The notes: generated from the sequence alone by a model not told the origin. DNA of 64,000 bases from Flavobacterium sp. Root901 (GCF_001429765.1 NZ_LMJB01000001.1:757955-821954), one strand, 5' to 3'; shown: positions 24,438-32,600, numbered from the stretch's first letter. Numbers and translations: made by a program.

Positions 24438-24937
24438 AGGAATGCACTACGTTTATAAGTAGTAAGATATTATATTTACATCTCTATTAAAGAGTTTGCA
24501 AATTTACATACAATATTCTTTAAAATAAAATCAATAATACACTATATATCAATATTTTGCATTAACCATCTATTTTAAAACAGATTAAAAAATTAAATAC
24601 TAAATCATTTATTTCTTAAATTTATTGTTTTTAACAGAGAATGAATTTTATTTCAATAAGAATAAAATGACAAAAATATCGATTAAGTGCAAATTTTATC
24701 GATTAAATACATTTTTTTGTCGTTTAAATTAAAATTTTCTTACATTTAACTTTGTTTAGAAAATTTCAGCTTATAATTGAGTTTTTACAGATTTTAAACG
24801 GGAATATTAATATTATAACAATTCACACAAAACAATTTTGAATTTCAATCGTTATGTTGTTGTTTTGTTATTAAAAAAGAATGGGAACGCCGAAAACCAG
24901 AAAGAGTAGGCAAAAATTAAAAATTAAAAACTCCACT
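24438..24937. other. 500-base AT-rich divergent intergenic region
   Basis: No ORF with coding character was seen. It is unusually AT-rich even for this genome. It holds three phased TATCGATTAA-like repeats and a TAACTTTG box on the right side; after this box about 180 bases of leader precede the ATG at 24938, including the self-complementary AATATTAATATT near 24803. Nothing like a known riboswitch was recognised. Confidence 0.6.
24677..24754 (+). promoter_or_regulatory. Three phased direct repeats and a promoter box upstream of the 24938 gene
   Basis: TATCGATTAA occurs at 24677-24686 and 24697-24706 and as TGTCGTTTAA at 24718-24727, i.e. at 20- and 21-base steps, two turns of the helix. TAACTTTG (24747-24754) fits the TAnnTTTG -7 box. 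A row of equally spaced sites just above a promoter looks like activator or repressor binding. Confidence 0.5.
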
Positions 24938-25462
24938 ATGAAAGCATTTTTACCCACAATCTGCTTGATGTTCTTAACCATTTTTAGTTCGCAAGCGCAA
25001 ACTAATGCTCCAGCTGCAACTGCTAATCCATTTCCATCAATTAGTACTTTAACAACCTGGGCGAGTTTAAATTCTCAGTCTCAGTTTGATATTGCAATTC
25101 GTGCAGTTGGATTTAAATTTGAAGTAAAGGAACCAGGTGCAGAATCTACGGCTTATACTTACATTCGTAAAGTAACTGTAAACGAAGTAAACTATACTGA
25201 TAGAATTGTGTACAGAATTACCAACAATAATTCAGCAAGTATTATCTCTTTAGTAACTGCTTCTACAGACTTAGTAAGTTTATATACTCCACAATTAGCT
25301 ACATTCAAAAATAATAATTGTAAAACTGAAATGTCTAAAGACAAAAATACAACTTGCAGCTGTTACGAAAGTGTAAATTTTGCGATCGACCTTTGCGACG
25401 AACGTGTAAAGCTTACAATGGGTGACGGAAATAAATATTTTGTTTCTGTAGCGAAAAAATAA
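24938..25462 (+). CDS. Small secreted protein, unknown function
   Basis: I do not recognise a family. From ATG 24938 (chosen because MKAFLPTICLMFLTIFSSQAQ is a clean signal peptide, whereas an upstream in-frame ATG adds a basic tail) it has 174 residues. The mature part starts with a low-complexity Ala/Pro/Asn/Thr stretch, then a domain with strands such as FDIAIRAVGFKFEVKE and YTYIRKVTVNEVNYTDRIVY, and three cysteines near CKTEMSKDKNTTCSCYE plus one at CDERV, which could form disulfides. Its elaborate upstream region suggests regulated expression. Confidence 0.7.
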   Translation: MKAFLPTICLMFLTIFSSQAQTNAPAATANPFPSISTLTTWASLNSQSQFDIAIRAVGFKFEVKEPGAESTAYTYIRKVTVNEVNYTDRIVYRITNNNSASIISLVTASTDLVSLYTPQLATFKNNNCKTEMSKDKNTTCSCYESVNFAIDLCDERVKLTMGDGNKYFVSVAKK

Positions 25463-25544
25463 ATTTAAAAGAAACTACGTTTTCCAAATCTTTGCAGACT
25501 TCTAAAAAAGCTTCAAAGATTTGGAACGGATTTCTTGAAAAAAA

Positions 25545-26075
25545 TTACAAGTTTGGATTGTTTAGCTCATACCAAACCTGAGTTTCTCCTTCATATTCAA
25601 AAGAGTTTACAAATCGTAAACCTAATTTTTCCAAAGTTTTTCTGGAATTTTGATTGCCTTCATCTGCGTAGGCATAAATTGCATCCACTTTCATTTTCCT
25701 GAATGCATGATCTATAAAGGCTTTCCCGGCTTCAGTTGCATAACCTTTATTCCAGTGTTTTTCTATAAACCGATAACCAATCTCATAAAAGCTTTGATGG
25801 TTATTTATTTCATTGGTAATAAATTTTATTCCTGACCAGCCAATAAATTCATTGGTTTCTTTAAGAATTACTGCCCGGCGCCCAGTTCCAAAATCCTTAT
25901 ATTGCTTTTGAATATTTTCAATCTGAGCTTTGCTTTCCTCAATTTTGGTAAAGGGTTTATTGCCAAGATAAAGGTGCACATTGGGGTTTGAATCCAATTC
26001 GAACATTACTTCTGCATCTGAAAGAAGTAATTCTCTCAATACTAAGCGTTCTGTTTCGATTGGATCTTTCATCAT
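25545..26075 (-). CDS. GNAT family N-acetyltransferase (RimJ/RimL-like)
   Basis: A 176-residue acetyl-CoA-dependent acyltransferase. It opens ETERLVLRELLLSDA, the standard RimJ/RimL start, has the acetyl-CoA-binding beta-bulge region around YRFIEKHWNKGYATEAG, and ends with SRKTLEKLGLRFVNSFEYEG, typical of the group acting on N-terminal amines or small molecules. The acceptor is unknown. It starts three bases from the end of the upstream Cof-type HAD gene, so the two are probably co-transcribed. Confidence 0.88.
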   Translation of the reverse strand: MMKDPIETERLVLRELLLSDAEVMFELDSNPNVHLYLGNKPFTKIEESKAQIENIQKQYKDFGTGRRAVILKETNEFIGWSGIKFITNEINNHQSFYEIGYRFIEKHWNKGYATEAGKAFIDHAFRKMKVDAIYAYADEGNQNSRKTLEKLGLRFVNSFEYEGETQVWYELNNPNL

Positions 26076-26078
26076 ATT

Positions 26079-26882
26079 TTAATTCAGTATATATTTCTGT
26101 ACAACCTCTGCAACTCCATCATTATTATTTGAAGCTACAATTAAGTCTGCCTTATGGCGCAACTCAGGATTCACATTATCAACCCAAACGCCTAAACCGG
26201 CATATTCGATCATGGTTAAATCATTTCCTGCATTTCCAACAGCGATAATTTCACTTTGATGAATTCCGAGTTTTTCTGCCAGCAGTTTTAAACTCGCTGC
26301 TTTGTCAATTCCCTGCTGCGCTGCTTCTAAGAAAAAAGGTTTTGACATAGAAACAGTTAAATGCGGCATTGCTTCAATTAAATCTTTTTCAACAGATTTT
26401 AAATATGCCGGATTTTCAAGTAAAATACATTTCACAGCCGGTCTGTCAACATAATCTTTGAAACTCGAAACTTTGCGATGCACCATTCCGGTAATCTCTT
26501 TCTCGACTTCTATATATTCAGAATCTGTTTCACTTACAATTTCATCATCTAAATAAGTAATAATATGTGTTTTCATTTTAACACTGTAATCGTATAGATC
26601 ATGAATTTGATCGACAGTGAGTTTTTGTTCGAAAAAGACTAAACCATCTTTTACACGGCTGATAATAGCTCCGTTAAAAGAAATCATGTACGAATCGTTT
26701 ATATCTAACTCCAATTCTTTAGCATAAGCCGTCATTGCAGAAGTTGGACGTCCGGAAGCCAAAACGACATAAACACCTTTCGCCTGAGCTTCTAAAAGTA
26801 CTTTTTTATTTAAATCTGAAATTTTGTGGTCGTCTGTTAACAAGGTATCATCCATGTCCAGAACTAACATTTTATATTGCAT
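26079..26882 (-). CDS. Cof-type HAD-IIB phosphatase
   Basis: A 267-residue HAD hydrolase. Motif I DMDDTLLTDD (nucleophile Asp9 of VLDMDDTL), motif II ASGRP, a IIB-type cap between motifs II and III, motif III Lys region, and motif IV VGNAGNDLTMIEYAG. This is the YidA/Cof layout; these enzymes dephosphorylate sugar phosphates, FMN or thiamin precursors with low specificity. Cytosolic. It is followed by the GNAT gene. Upstream is the 13-bp-period repeat at 26891-27000. Confidence 0.91.
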   Translation of the reverse strand: MQYKMLVLDMDDTLLTDDHKISDLNKKVLLEAQAKGVYVVLASGRPTSAMTAYAKELELDINDSYMISFNGAIISRVKDGLVFFEQKLTVDQIHDLYDYSVKMKTHIITYLDDEIVSETDSEYIEVEKEITGMVHRKVSSFKDYVDRPAVKCILLENPAYLKSVEKDLIEAMPHLTVSMSKPFFLEAAQQGIDKAASLKLLAEKLGIHQSEIIAVGNAGNDLTMIEYAGLGVWVDNVNPELRHKADLIVASNNNDGVAEVVQKYILN

Positions 26883-26890
26883 TTTTTTTA

Positions 26891-27000
26891 GTTTGCAGTT
26901 TGCAGTCTCAGAGTCAGTTTGCAGTTTACAATCTCAGTTGACAGTTCTACACTGTATACTGAGACCGAAAACCGGGACTGTAAACTGGAACTGAAAACTT
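26891..27000. repeat. GTTTNCA/GNAAACT periodic palindrome
   Basis: Left half: GTTTGCA, GTTTGCA, GTCTCAGA, GTTTGCA, GTTTACA, GTTGACA. Right half carries the complements GAGACC, GAAAACC, GGGACT, GTAAACT, GGAACT, GAAAACT. It fills the gap between the Cof-type gene and the DUF2007 gene. The same 6+7-base pattern occurs at 28074-28137, 37954-38033 and 58463-58545. Confidence 0.8.
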
Positions 27001-27001
27001 C

Positions 27002-27220
27002 TTAAATACTCATTCTAAACTCTTCGATAACAGGATTTGCTTTTGCAAAATCTGTTTCCTGAATAAAAACCTCAACGGCCAGATCTGTACCGCCAAAACC
27101 TCCTAAACGAGCTGATTGAATGTTATCTTTTTTTACAGTTTCTACTCCCGCTTCTTCCAGTCTTTCCTGTAAAGCAATAGCGAGCACTTCGCTTCCTGAA
27201 TACACTTTCATTAATCCCAT
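27002..27220 (-). CDS. DUF2007 domain protein
   Basis: A 72-residue ferredoxin-fold-like protein: MKVYSGSEVLAIALQERLEEAGVETV, then a strand pair ending DLAVEVFIQETDFAKANPVIEEF. This is the DUF2007 (putative signal-transducing, PII-like) pattern: a YSGSEVLA opening, a helix, and a VEVFIQE strand. The start may be Met1 (MGLM) or Met4. No function is established. It precedes the alpha/beta-hydrolase gene product order on the minus strand and is separated from the Cof-type gene by a repeat. Confidence 0.75.
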   Translation of the reverse strand: MGLMKVYSGSEVLAIALQERLEEAGVETVKKDNIQSARLGGFGGTDLAVEVFIQETDFAKANPVIEEFRMSI

Positions 27221-27244
27221 GGCATTTATTTTTTAATTATTAAT

Positions 27245-28060
27245 CTATTCTAATATTGTTTTTAATTGATTTTGAAAACTCTCATTTTCATTTATTCCAA
27301 TATGCTCCTGATTCTTTAGTGGAAACAAATGAGCATTTGAACTTAAAAGTTTTTTTAACCGAACTGAATTATCAAAAGGAATCAACTGGTCTTCGGTGCC
27401 GTGAAAAATATAAATTGGAGCTTTTACTTTAGGAAGATAAAGATTGGTTTCCAGACTAAATTTTTTCATAAAATCAGGAAAAAGCGGCACTCTCGAACTT
27501 GATAATTCTAAAAAATTGTAATATGGAGCCTGAAGCAGCAAAGCTTTTGGTTTGTTTTCCAAAGCCAGTTTTACGGCAAATCCCGAACCTATTGAATATC
27601 CTGCAATTATGATTTTATTTTCAGGATATCTTTCAGCCATTGATTTATATACAATCGAAATATCTTTGGTTAATTGTTCTTCATTTTCGATTTTACCTTC
27701 GCTTTTTCCAAAACTTCTGTAATCTAAAATAAAGATATCGTATCCTAATGACGTGTATATTTTTGCAATTTTACCCCAGGTTTCAAGTGTTCCTGCATTT
27801 CCGTGAAGATAAAAAACCAAACCCTTAGAATTTTCAGCTTTAAACAGTAAACCATTCAGGATATTTCCGTCAAATGATTTAATATTAATTTCTTCAAATT
27901 GCTGCTGGTAACCAAATTTATAATCTTTTGGAAGTTTTGAATTATGAAAAACCAATTCAACCTGATTAAAATAAATATAGGAAATGATCAAAACATAAAT
28001 AATCAGAAAAAAACACAAAAGTACGATCACCAGGAATTTAACTGTTTTAAAAACCTCCAT
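27245..28060 (-). CDS. Membrane-anchored alpha/beta hydrolase
   Basis: A 271-residue serine hydrolase with one N-terminal transmembrane helix (VKFLVIVLLCFFLIIYVLII) placing the domain outside the cytosol. Oxyanion loop HGNAGT, nucleophile elbow GYSIGSG (Ser), acid in HGTEDQLIP and catalytic His in NQEHIGI complete the triad. This resembles the BEM46/FrsA-like family (DUF of alpha/beta hydrolases ABHD13/17-type in size and anchor). Substrate unknown, likely an ester or thioester of lipid character. 24 bases upstream of the DUF2007 gene on the same strand. Confidence 0.85.
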   Translation of the reverse strand: MEVFKTVKFLVIVLLCFFLIIYVLIISYIYFNQVELVFHNSKLPKDYKFGYQQQFEEINIKSFDGNILNGLLFKAENSKGLVFYLHGNAGTLETWGKIAKIYTSLGYDIFILDYRSFGKSEGKIENEEQLTKDISIVYKSMAERYPENKIIIAGYSIGSGFAVKLALENKPKALLLQAPYYNFLELSSSRVPLFPDFMKKFSLETNLYLPKVKAPIYIFHGTEDQLIPFDNSVRLKKLLSSNAHLFPLKNQEHIGINENESFQNQLKTILE

Positions 28061-28073
28061 ATATTGTTTTTTA

Positions 28074-28137
28074 GTTTTCAGTCTCAGTCTCTGTTTTCAG
28101 TTAAAAAAACTGTAAACTGAGACCGAAAACTGGGACT
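28074..28137. repeat. GTTTTCA/GAAAACT periodic palindrome
   Basis: GTTTTCA, GTCTCA, GTCTCT, GTTTTCA face GTAAACT, GAGACC, GAAAACT, GGGACT. It fills the gap between the hydrolase and the one-domain helicase-like gene. Confidence 0.78.
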
Positions 28138-28140
28138 TTT

Positions 28141-28800
28141 TTACTCTTCAATATCTTCTTCTTCTTCGTCAAGCTCGTCCTCACCTTCTTCATCCATATC
28201 GAATAAATAAGGTTCTACAAGCATTTTATCGGCCAAAATTTCGATACGTTCTGTCAAAGTTTCAGCAAAAATTAAACGCTGCGTTTTGGCAATACTGTTT
28301 GAAATTCGCATAATTTTAGTTTCGTGGCGTAATTTCAAAATCGGATCAGCATCATCCAGAATAAACATTTTTAAACGATTTACATTGTATCCTGCAGTAG
28401 AAAACATATCGCTTAATTTATTTGGTGTTCCAATTAAAACATCAATTCCGGTAGAAACGTAATTTTTATCATAATCCATGTCGCCTTTGTCATGCACACC
28501 ATATACTTCAAGATTGGCATATTTTCCATACTTCTCAAAAAGCTCTTCCATTTCCAGCACCTTAGCTTTGTCTTCAACAATAATTAAAGCACGAGGCGAT
28601 TCTTCGTTTTTACCAGCTAATTGCTGAATTACATTCAGTACAATTGTAGTGGTTTTTCCCGATCCTTTTGGAGAAATAATGATACAATCGGCACCACTTT
28701 TTATCGTCGAAAAAGTTTCCATCTGCAAAACATTTGCTTCTGTTAAACCATTTTCAATTAGTCCGTCTTGTAATTTCTCGTTTATTTTTTTTAGTTTCAT
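28141..28800 (-). CDS. DEAD-box-like protein with only one RecA domain
   Basis: A 219-residue protein that matches the first RecA domain of DEAD-box RNA helicases and then stops. Seen: a Q-motif-like Gln27, P-loop SPKGSGKT (residues 43-50; helicases usually have AxTGSGKT), GTPNKL for motif Ib, and DDAD (149-152) in place of DEAD. Motif III SAT is not seen at its place (LIFAETLTER instead), and the C-terminal RecA domain is absent, replaced by an acidic tail (DEEGEDELDEEEEDIEE). Downstream there are only 80 bases of repeat before the next gene, so nothing has been lost by a recent frameshift. ATP binding is possible; unwinding is not expected. Confidence 0.78.
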   Translation of the reverse strand: MKLKKINEKLQDGLIENGLTEANVLQMETFSTIKSGADCIIISPKGSGKTTTIVLNVIQQLAGKNEESPRALIIVEDKAKVLEMEELFEKYGKYANLEVYGVHDKGDMDYDKNYVSTGIDVLIGTPNKLSDMFSTAGYNVNRLKMFILDDADPILKLRHETKIMRISNSIAKTQRLIFAETLTERIEILADKMLVEPYLFDMDEEGEDELDEEEEDIEE

Positions 28801-28803
28801 GCT

Positions 28804-28845
28804 TAATTTTAGATTTATGATTTTAGAATTTAGATTCTAAATCAT
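28804..28845. repeat. TTTTAGATT-type palindrome
   Basis: ATTTTAGATTTATGATTTTA faces TAGATTCTAAATCA. Related sequence lies at 36472-36523 and 56036-56065. It fills the gap between the one-domain helicase-like gene and the sigma-54 regulator. Confidence 0.65.
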
Positions 28846-28846
28846 T

Positions 28847-30010
28847 TTATTTGCTTGCGAACATTTTTACATCGCTTTCAGAAATTTCGTTTCCTCCCAA
28901 AATGATTAATCTTTCCACAACATTTCGAAGTTCACGAATATTCCCTGTCCAATCATATTCCTGCAATAATTGTATGGCTTGCGCCGAAAATATTTTAACC
29001 GCATTTCCTTGTTCAGAAGCAATTTTCTCTGCAAAATGTTTTATCAAAGCAGGGATATCTTCGCGTCTTTCATTTAATGGCGGTACTTTAATTAAAATCA
29101 CGGCCAGACGATGGTACAAATCTTCACGGAAACGGCCTTCGGCAATTTCTGTTTTTAAATCTTTATTGGTTGCCGCAACAACGCGTACATCAACTTTAAT
29201 ATCTTTATCGGCACCAACTCTCGTAATCATGCTTTCCTGTAATGCCCTCAAAACTTTGGCTTGCGCCGAAAGGCTCATATCACCAATTTCATCTAAGAAA
29301 ATAGTTCCTTTATCTGCAGCTTCAAACTTTCCGGCACGATCTTTCACTGCCGATGTAAAAGCTCCTTTTACATGTCCGAATAACTCACTTTCGATCAATT
29401 CACTCGGAATTGCAGCACAGTTTACTTCAATTAAAGGAAAATTAGCGCGTTCGCTTTTTTCATGTAATTGATGTGCCACTAATTCTTTTCCGGTTCCGTT
29501 TGGACCCGTAATCAAAACTCTGGCTTCGGTTTGAGCCACTTTATCAATCATCACTTTAATATGATTAATTGATTCGCTCTCGCCTATCATTTCGTAATTT
29601 TTGCTGACTTTTTTCTTTAGAATTTTATTCTCGACAACTAATTGTTTTTTGTCTAAAGCGTTACGAACTGTATTCAGTAAACGATTCAAATCCGGTGGTT
29701 TTGAAATATAATCAAAAGCTCCTAAACGCATGGTGTGAATAGCCGTTTCCATATCGCCATGACCTGAAATCATAACCATCGGAATCTCCGGTTTTATCTT
29801 TTTTACTTCTTCCAAAACCTCAACACCGTCCATTTTTGGCATTTTGATATCACACAAAACCAAATCGTAATCGTTGTTTTTTATTTTTTCAAGACCAGCG
29901 ACGCCATCTTCGGCTTCATCAACCTGATAAGAATCATTTTCTTCTGATAAAATTTTTACCAAAACCCTTCTGATTGCTGCTTCGTCTTCTATGATTAGTA
30001 TTTTACTCAT
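28847..30010 (-). CDS. Sigma-54-interaction response regulator lacking a DNA-binding domain
   Basis: From ATG 30010 (MSKILIIEDE; an upstream in-frame ATG lies within repeat sequence) the protein has 387 residues. Receiver domain 1-120 with phosphoacceptor Asp54 (CDIKMPKMDG) and Lys104; AAA+ domain about 140-375 with Walker A GPNGTGKE (169-176) and Walker B FLDEIG. The sigma-54 contact loop reads GAFTSA (216-221) instead of GAFTGA. The chain ends at VKMFASK directly after the AAA+ lid, so the usual Fis-type helix-turn-helix is missing. Only 46 bases separate the stop from the next gene. No partner kinase is nearby. It could act without specific enhancer binding, like FlgR of Helicobacter. Confidence 0.9.
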   Translation of the reverse strand: MSKILIIEDEAAIRRVLVKILSEENDSYQVDEAEDGVAGLEKIKNNDYDLVLCDIKMPKMDGVEVLEEVKKIKPEIPMVMISGHGDMETAIHTMRLGAFDYISKPPDLNRLLNTVRNALDKKQLVVENKILKKKVSKNYEMIGESESINHIKVMIDKVAQTEARVLITGPNGTGKELVAHQLHEKSERANFPLIEVNCAAIPSELIESELFGHVKGAFTSAVKDRAGKFEAADKGTIFLDEIGDMSLSAQAKVLRALQESMITRVGADKDIKVDVRVVAATNKDLKTEIAEGRFREDLYHRLAVILIKVPPLNERREDIPALIKHFAEKIASEQGNAVKIFSAQAIQLLQEYDWTGNIRELRNVVERLIILGGNEISESDVKMFASK

Positions 30011-30021
30011 TTTTTTTAAGG

Positions 30022-30106
30022 TTCTAAGGTTCTGAGACGCTAAGATTCTAAGGTTCATCTTTTGGTACTAATATCTTAGAACCTCAGAATCTTAGTATCT
30101 TAGCAC
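30022..30106. repeat. 8-bp tandem repeats, two facing arrays
   Basis: Left array TTCTAAGG, TTCTGAGA, CGCTAAGA, TTCTAAGG (30022-30053); right array CTTAGAAC, CTCAGAAT, CTTAGTAT, CTTAGCAC (30075-30106). The arrays are largely complementary, so a long stem with an eight-base internal periodicity can form. It fills the gap between the ABC permease and the sigma-54 regulator. Confidence 0.82.
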
Positions 30107-30113
30107 CTTTAAA

Positions 30114-31430
30114 TCAATATTTAAGCCATCTATACAATTCTTTCCATGTTGGTTTTTTGCCGTACATTAAAATACCTACGCGGTAAATTTTTGCAGCAAA
30201 CCAAACGACAAGGAAAAATGTAGCAAACAATAATGATACCGAAATTGCGATTTGCCACCACGGCACTCCAAACGGAATACGCATTAACATAACGATTGGC
30301 GATGTAAGCGGGATCATCGAAAACACAACGGCAACAGTTCCGTGAGGATCGTTTACTACAGTAAAAAATCCAATGTAAACACTTAAAATCAGAGGCATCA
30401 ATATTGGAAGTAAAAATTGCTGAGAATCGGTTTGATTGTCAACTGCTGCTCCAATTGCTGCGTAGAACGAACTGTAGAGAAAATAACCTCCAATAAAATA
30501 AATGACAAATCCTATTAGAATACTTGCAATAGGCAGATTCCATGCTTCACTTAATCCAATTTGCATTATGTCTGAAAAATTATGTCCCATTGACTGCATC
30601 AAAGCTGGTGGTATGTTAGAGGTTGGTCCTACATTAACACCAAAAAATGCCGAAGCAGCAAACATTAAACTTAAACCAATAATCGCCCAAATCATAAATT
30701 GTAAAATTCCTGCCAGTGAAGTGCCGACAATTTTTCCAATCATTAACTGAAAAGGCTTTACAGATGAAATGATAATTTCGATAATTCGGTTTGTTTTTTC
30801 TTCGATTACGCTTCGCATTACCATATTTCCGTAAATGATAATGAACATCATAATCAAATATCCAAATGCTCCGCCAATCCCAATTTTTATTTCATTTAAA
30901 CCTTTTAAACTTTCTTCTCCGGAAGCTTTAATCAAATGTATATTTACTTTTGATTGTGCTTTTTGAATCGCCAGAGTATCTAATTTTGCTCCTTCAAGGT
31001 TTAATTTTGTGATTTTTGCGGCAATAATATCCTGTGTGTCTTCTACAAAAGAAATACTTGGACTGTTATTCGAAATAAACTCAATTTTGCTTTCTAAATC
31101 TTTAGTATTATTTGTTTTTGGAATAACAATTAACCCGCTGAAATTTTCTTTTGCAATGCTGTCTTTTAAAGCCTTTACATCAATTTCAGATAAATTAAGA
31201 TATTTGAATTCTGATCCTTTTTTATTTTCTTTTAAAAAGTCAGCAGCAAAAAGTCCGGTTTCGTCATGAATCGCAATGCGTTTTGTTTCGGCTTTCATTG
31301 TACTTAAATAGCCAATAAAAACAGCTATTGCCACAAATAAAAGCGGGCTCAGAAAAGTCATGACAACAAAAGATTTATTGCGGACTTTGGCAATAAATTC
31401 TCTTTTTATAATCAACGAGATAATACTCAT
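30114..31430 (-). CDS. ABC-2 type exporter permease (NatB-like)
   Basis: A 438-residue membrane protein: one N-terminal helix (about 20-40), a periplasmic domain to about 175, then five C-terminal helices. It contains VIEEKTNRIIEIIISSVKP, the signature of the NatB/YhaP ABC-2 family between the second and third helices. NatAB systems export Na+ or peptides; the cargo is unknown. The partner ATPase gene lies just upstream (31511-32440) with a palindrome between. Confidence 0.9.
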   Translation of the reverse strand: MSIISLIIKREFIAKVRNKSFVVMTFLSPLLFVAIAVFIGYLSTMKAETKRIAIHDETGLFAADFLKENKKGSEFKYLNLSEIDVKALKDSIAKENFSGLIVIPKTNNTKDLESKIEFISNNSPSISFVEDTQDIIAAKITKLNLEGAKLDTLAIQKAQSKVNIHLIKASGEESLKGLNEIKIGIGGAFGYLIMMFIIIYGNMVMRSVIEEKTNRIIEIIISSVKPFQLMIGKIVGTSLAGILQFMIWAIIGLSLMFAASAFFGVNVGPTSNIPPALMQSMGHNFSDIMQIGLSEAWNLPIASILIGFVIYFIGGYFLYSSFYAAIGAAVDNQTDSQQFLLPILMPLILSVYIGFFTVVNDPHGTVAVVFSMIPLTSPIVMLMRIPFGVPWWQIAISVSLLFATFFLVVWFAAKIYRVGILMYGKKPTWKELYRWLKY

Positions 31431-31433
31431 AAA

Positions 31434-31510
31434 TATTTTTAAATTTCAAATTCTAAATTCCAATTAAATACATCTAAAATTGGAATTTGGAATTTAATTA
31501 TTGGAATTTT
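31434..31510. repeat. ATTCCAATT/AATTGGAAT palindrome
   Basis: AAATTTCAAATTCTAAATTC and AAAATTGGAATTTGGAATTT face each other between the ATPase and permease genes of the ABC pair. It would sit in the middle of their shared mRNA. Confidence 0.72.
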
Positions 31511-32440
31511 TTAAATCTTGTTTTCAGTTACAGTCTGAATAAAAATATCATTTATGCTTGGAATTTTTTCTACAAAATGCGTTACTTGTCCGCGTTGTGT
31601 CAGGACGTTCAGTAATTCATTTGACGAAGCGTTTCCTATTTGAATATTTAATTTTAAATCATCATTCAGCGATTTGAAATTTGCAGGCGAAACGGTAAAT
31701 TTCTGTGTAATGTCATACATCAGGCCTTCAACATTATTAGTCAGGATTCCAACCTCAAAACTGTTTGTTCTAAACTGACGTTTTATATCGCCAATTTTTC
31801 CTTCCAACAATTTATTTGACTTATGGATCAGGGCAATATTTTCGCAAAGTTCTTCTACGCTTTCCATTCTGTGCGTAGAAAAAATAATCGTTGAACCCTG
31901 CTCTTTCAAAGCCAGGATTTCATCTTTAATAATATTTGCATTTACAGGATCAAATCCGGAAAAAGGCTCATCTAAAATCAATAATTTCGGTTTATGAAGC
32001 ACACAAACCACAAACTGAATTTTCTGTGCCATTCCTTTAGAAAGTTCCTGAATTTTCTTATTCCACCAGCCCTGAATTCCCAAACGATCGAACCAGTAAT
32101 CTAATTGCTTTTTAGCTTCGGCTTTGGAAAGTCCTTTCATCTGTGCCAAATACAAACACTGCTCTCCTACTTTCATTGAACTGTACAAACCTCTTTCTTC
32201 CGGAAGATATCCAATTGTCTGTACATGTTTAGGCTGTAGTTTTTCTCCATCCAAAATTACTTCGCCGCTGTCTGGCAGGGTAATTTGATTTATGATTCTG
32301 ATAAGGGAAGTTTTTCCGGCTCCATTTGGACCTAATAGTCCATAAATACTGCCTTTAGGCACATTTAATGAAACTTCGTTAAGCGCCACATAATCGCCAT
32401 ATTGTTTTACGACTTTATGTACTTCTAGTAAGTTGCTCAT
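31511..32440 (-). CDS. ABC transporter ATP-binding protein (NatA-like)
   Basis: From ATG 32440 (MSNLLEVHKV; the upstream ATG only adds a non-conserved tail) it has 309 residues. Walker A GPNGAGKTS, signature LSKGMAQK, Walker B LLILDEPFSGFDP, and H-loop STHRM are all seen. The C-terminal extension of about 90 residues is typical of the NatA/DrrA (DUF4162-like) class. It energises the permease encoded next. The ABC signature SKGMAQK instead of SGGQ is common in this class. Divergence from other chromosomal ABC ATPases cannot be judged here. Confidence 0.91.
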   Translation of the reverse strand: MSNLLEVHKVVKQYGDYVALNEVSLNVPKGSIYGLLGPNGAGKTSLIRIINQITLPDSGEVILDGEKLQPKHVQTIGYLPEERGLYSSMKVGEQCLYLAQMKGLSKAEAKKQLDYWFDRLGIQGWWNKKIQELSKGMAQKIQFVVCVLHKPKLLILDEPFSGFDPVNANIIKDEILALKEQGSTIIFSTHRMESVEELCENIALIHKSNKLLEGKIGDIKRQFRTNSFEVGILTNNVEGLMYDITQKFTVSPANFKSLNDDLKLNIQIGNASSNELLNVLTQRGQVTHFVEKIPSINDIFIQTVTENKI

Positions 32441-32534
32441 TTGTTTTATTGGATTTTCTTGTACTGGCTTTTGCAATTTTTGCCAACAGTCTGTAAAAGT
32501 AAATAATTACAAGCGAATCTGCATAATAATACGC

Positions 32535-32571
32535 AAAAAACCCATTCTATTTCTGTCTAGAATGGGTTTTA
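32535..32571 (-). terminator. Rho-independent terminator after dnaJ
   Basis: AAAACCCATTCT (32537-32548) pairs with AGAATGGGTTTT (32559-32570) around a 10-base loop. It lies 30 bases past the dnaJ stop on the minus strand; a T-rich tract follows on that strand. Confidence 0.85.
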
Positions 32572-32600
32572 AATTATATAAACATTTTAAAAAGTTTAGA

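Noticed and set aside
26891..27000. CRISPR array
   Set aside because: The repeats are 6-8 bases with no unique spacers of regular length and no cas genes; they form a palindrome.
28841..28850. Frameshift as explanation for the missing HTH of the sigma-54 regulator
   Set aside because: Only 46 bases, all repeat sequence, lie between its stop and the next gene; there is no room for about 45 residues of HTH in any frame.
28851..29471. Plus-strand ORF of 206 residues
   Set aside because: Antisense to the sigma-54 regulator AAA+ domain; low-complexity translation with no domain and no promoter.
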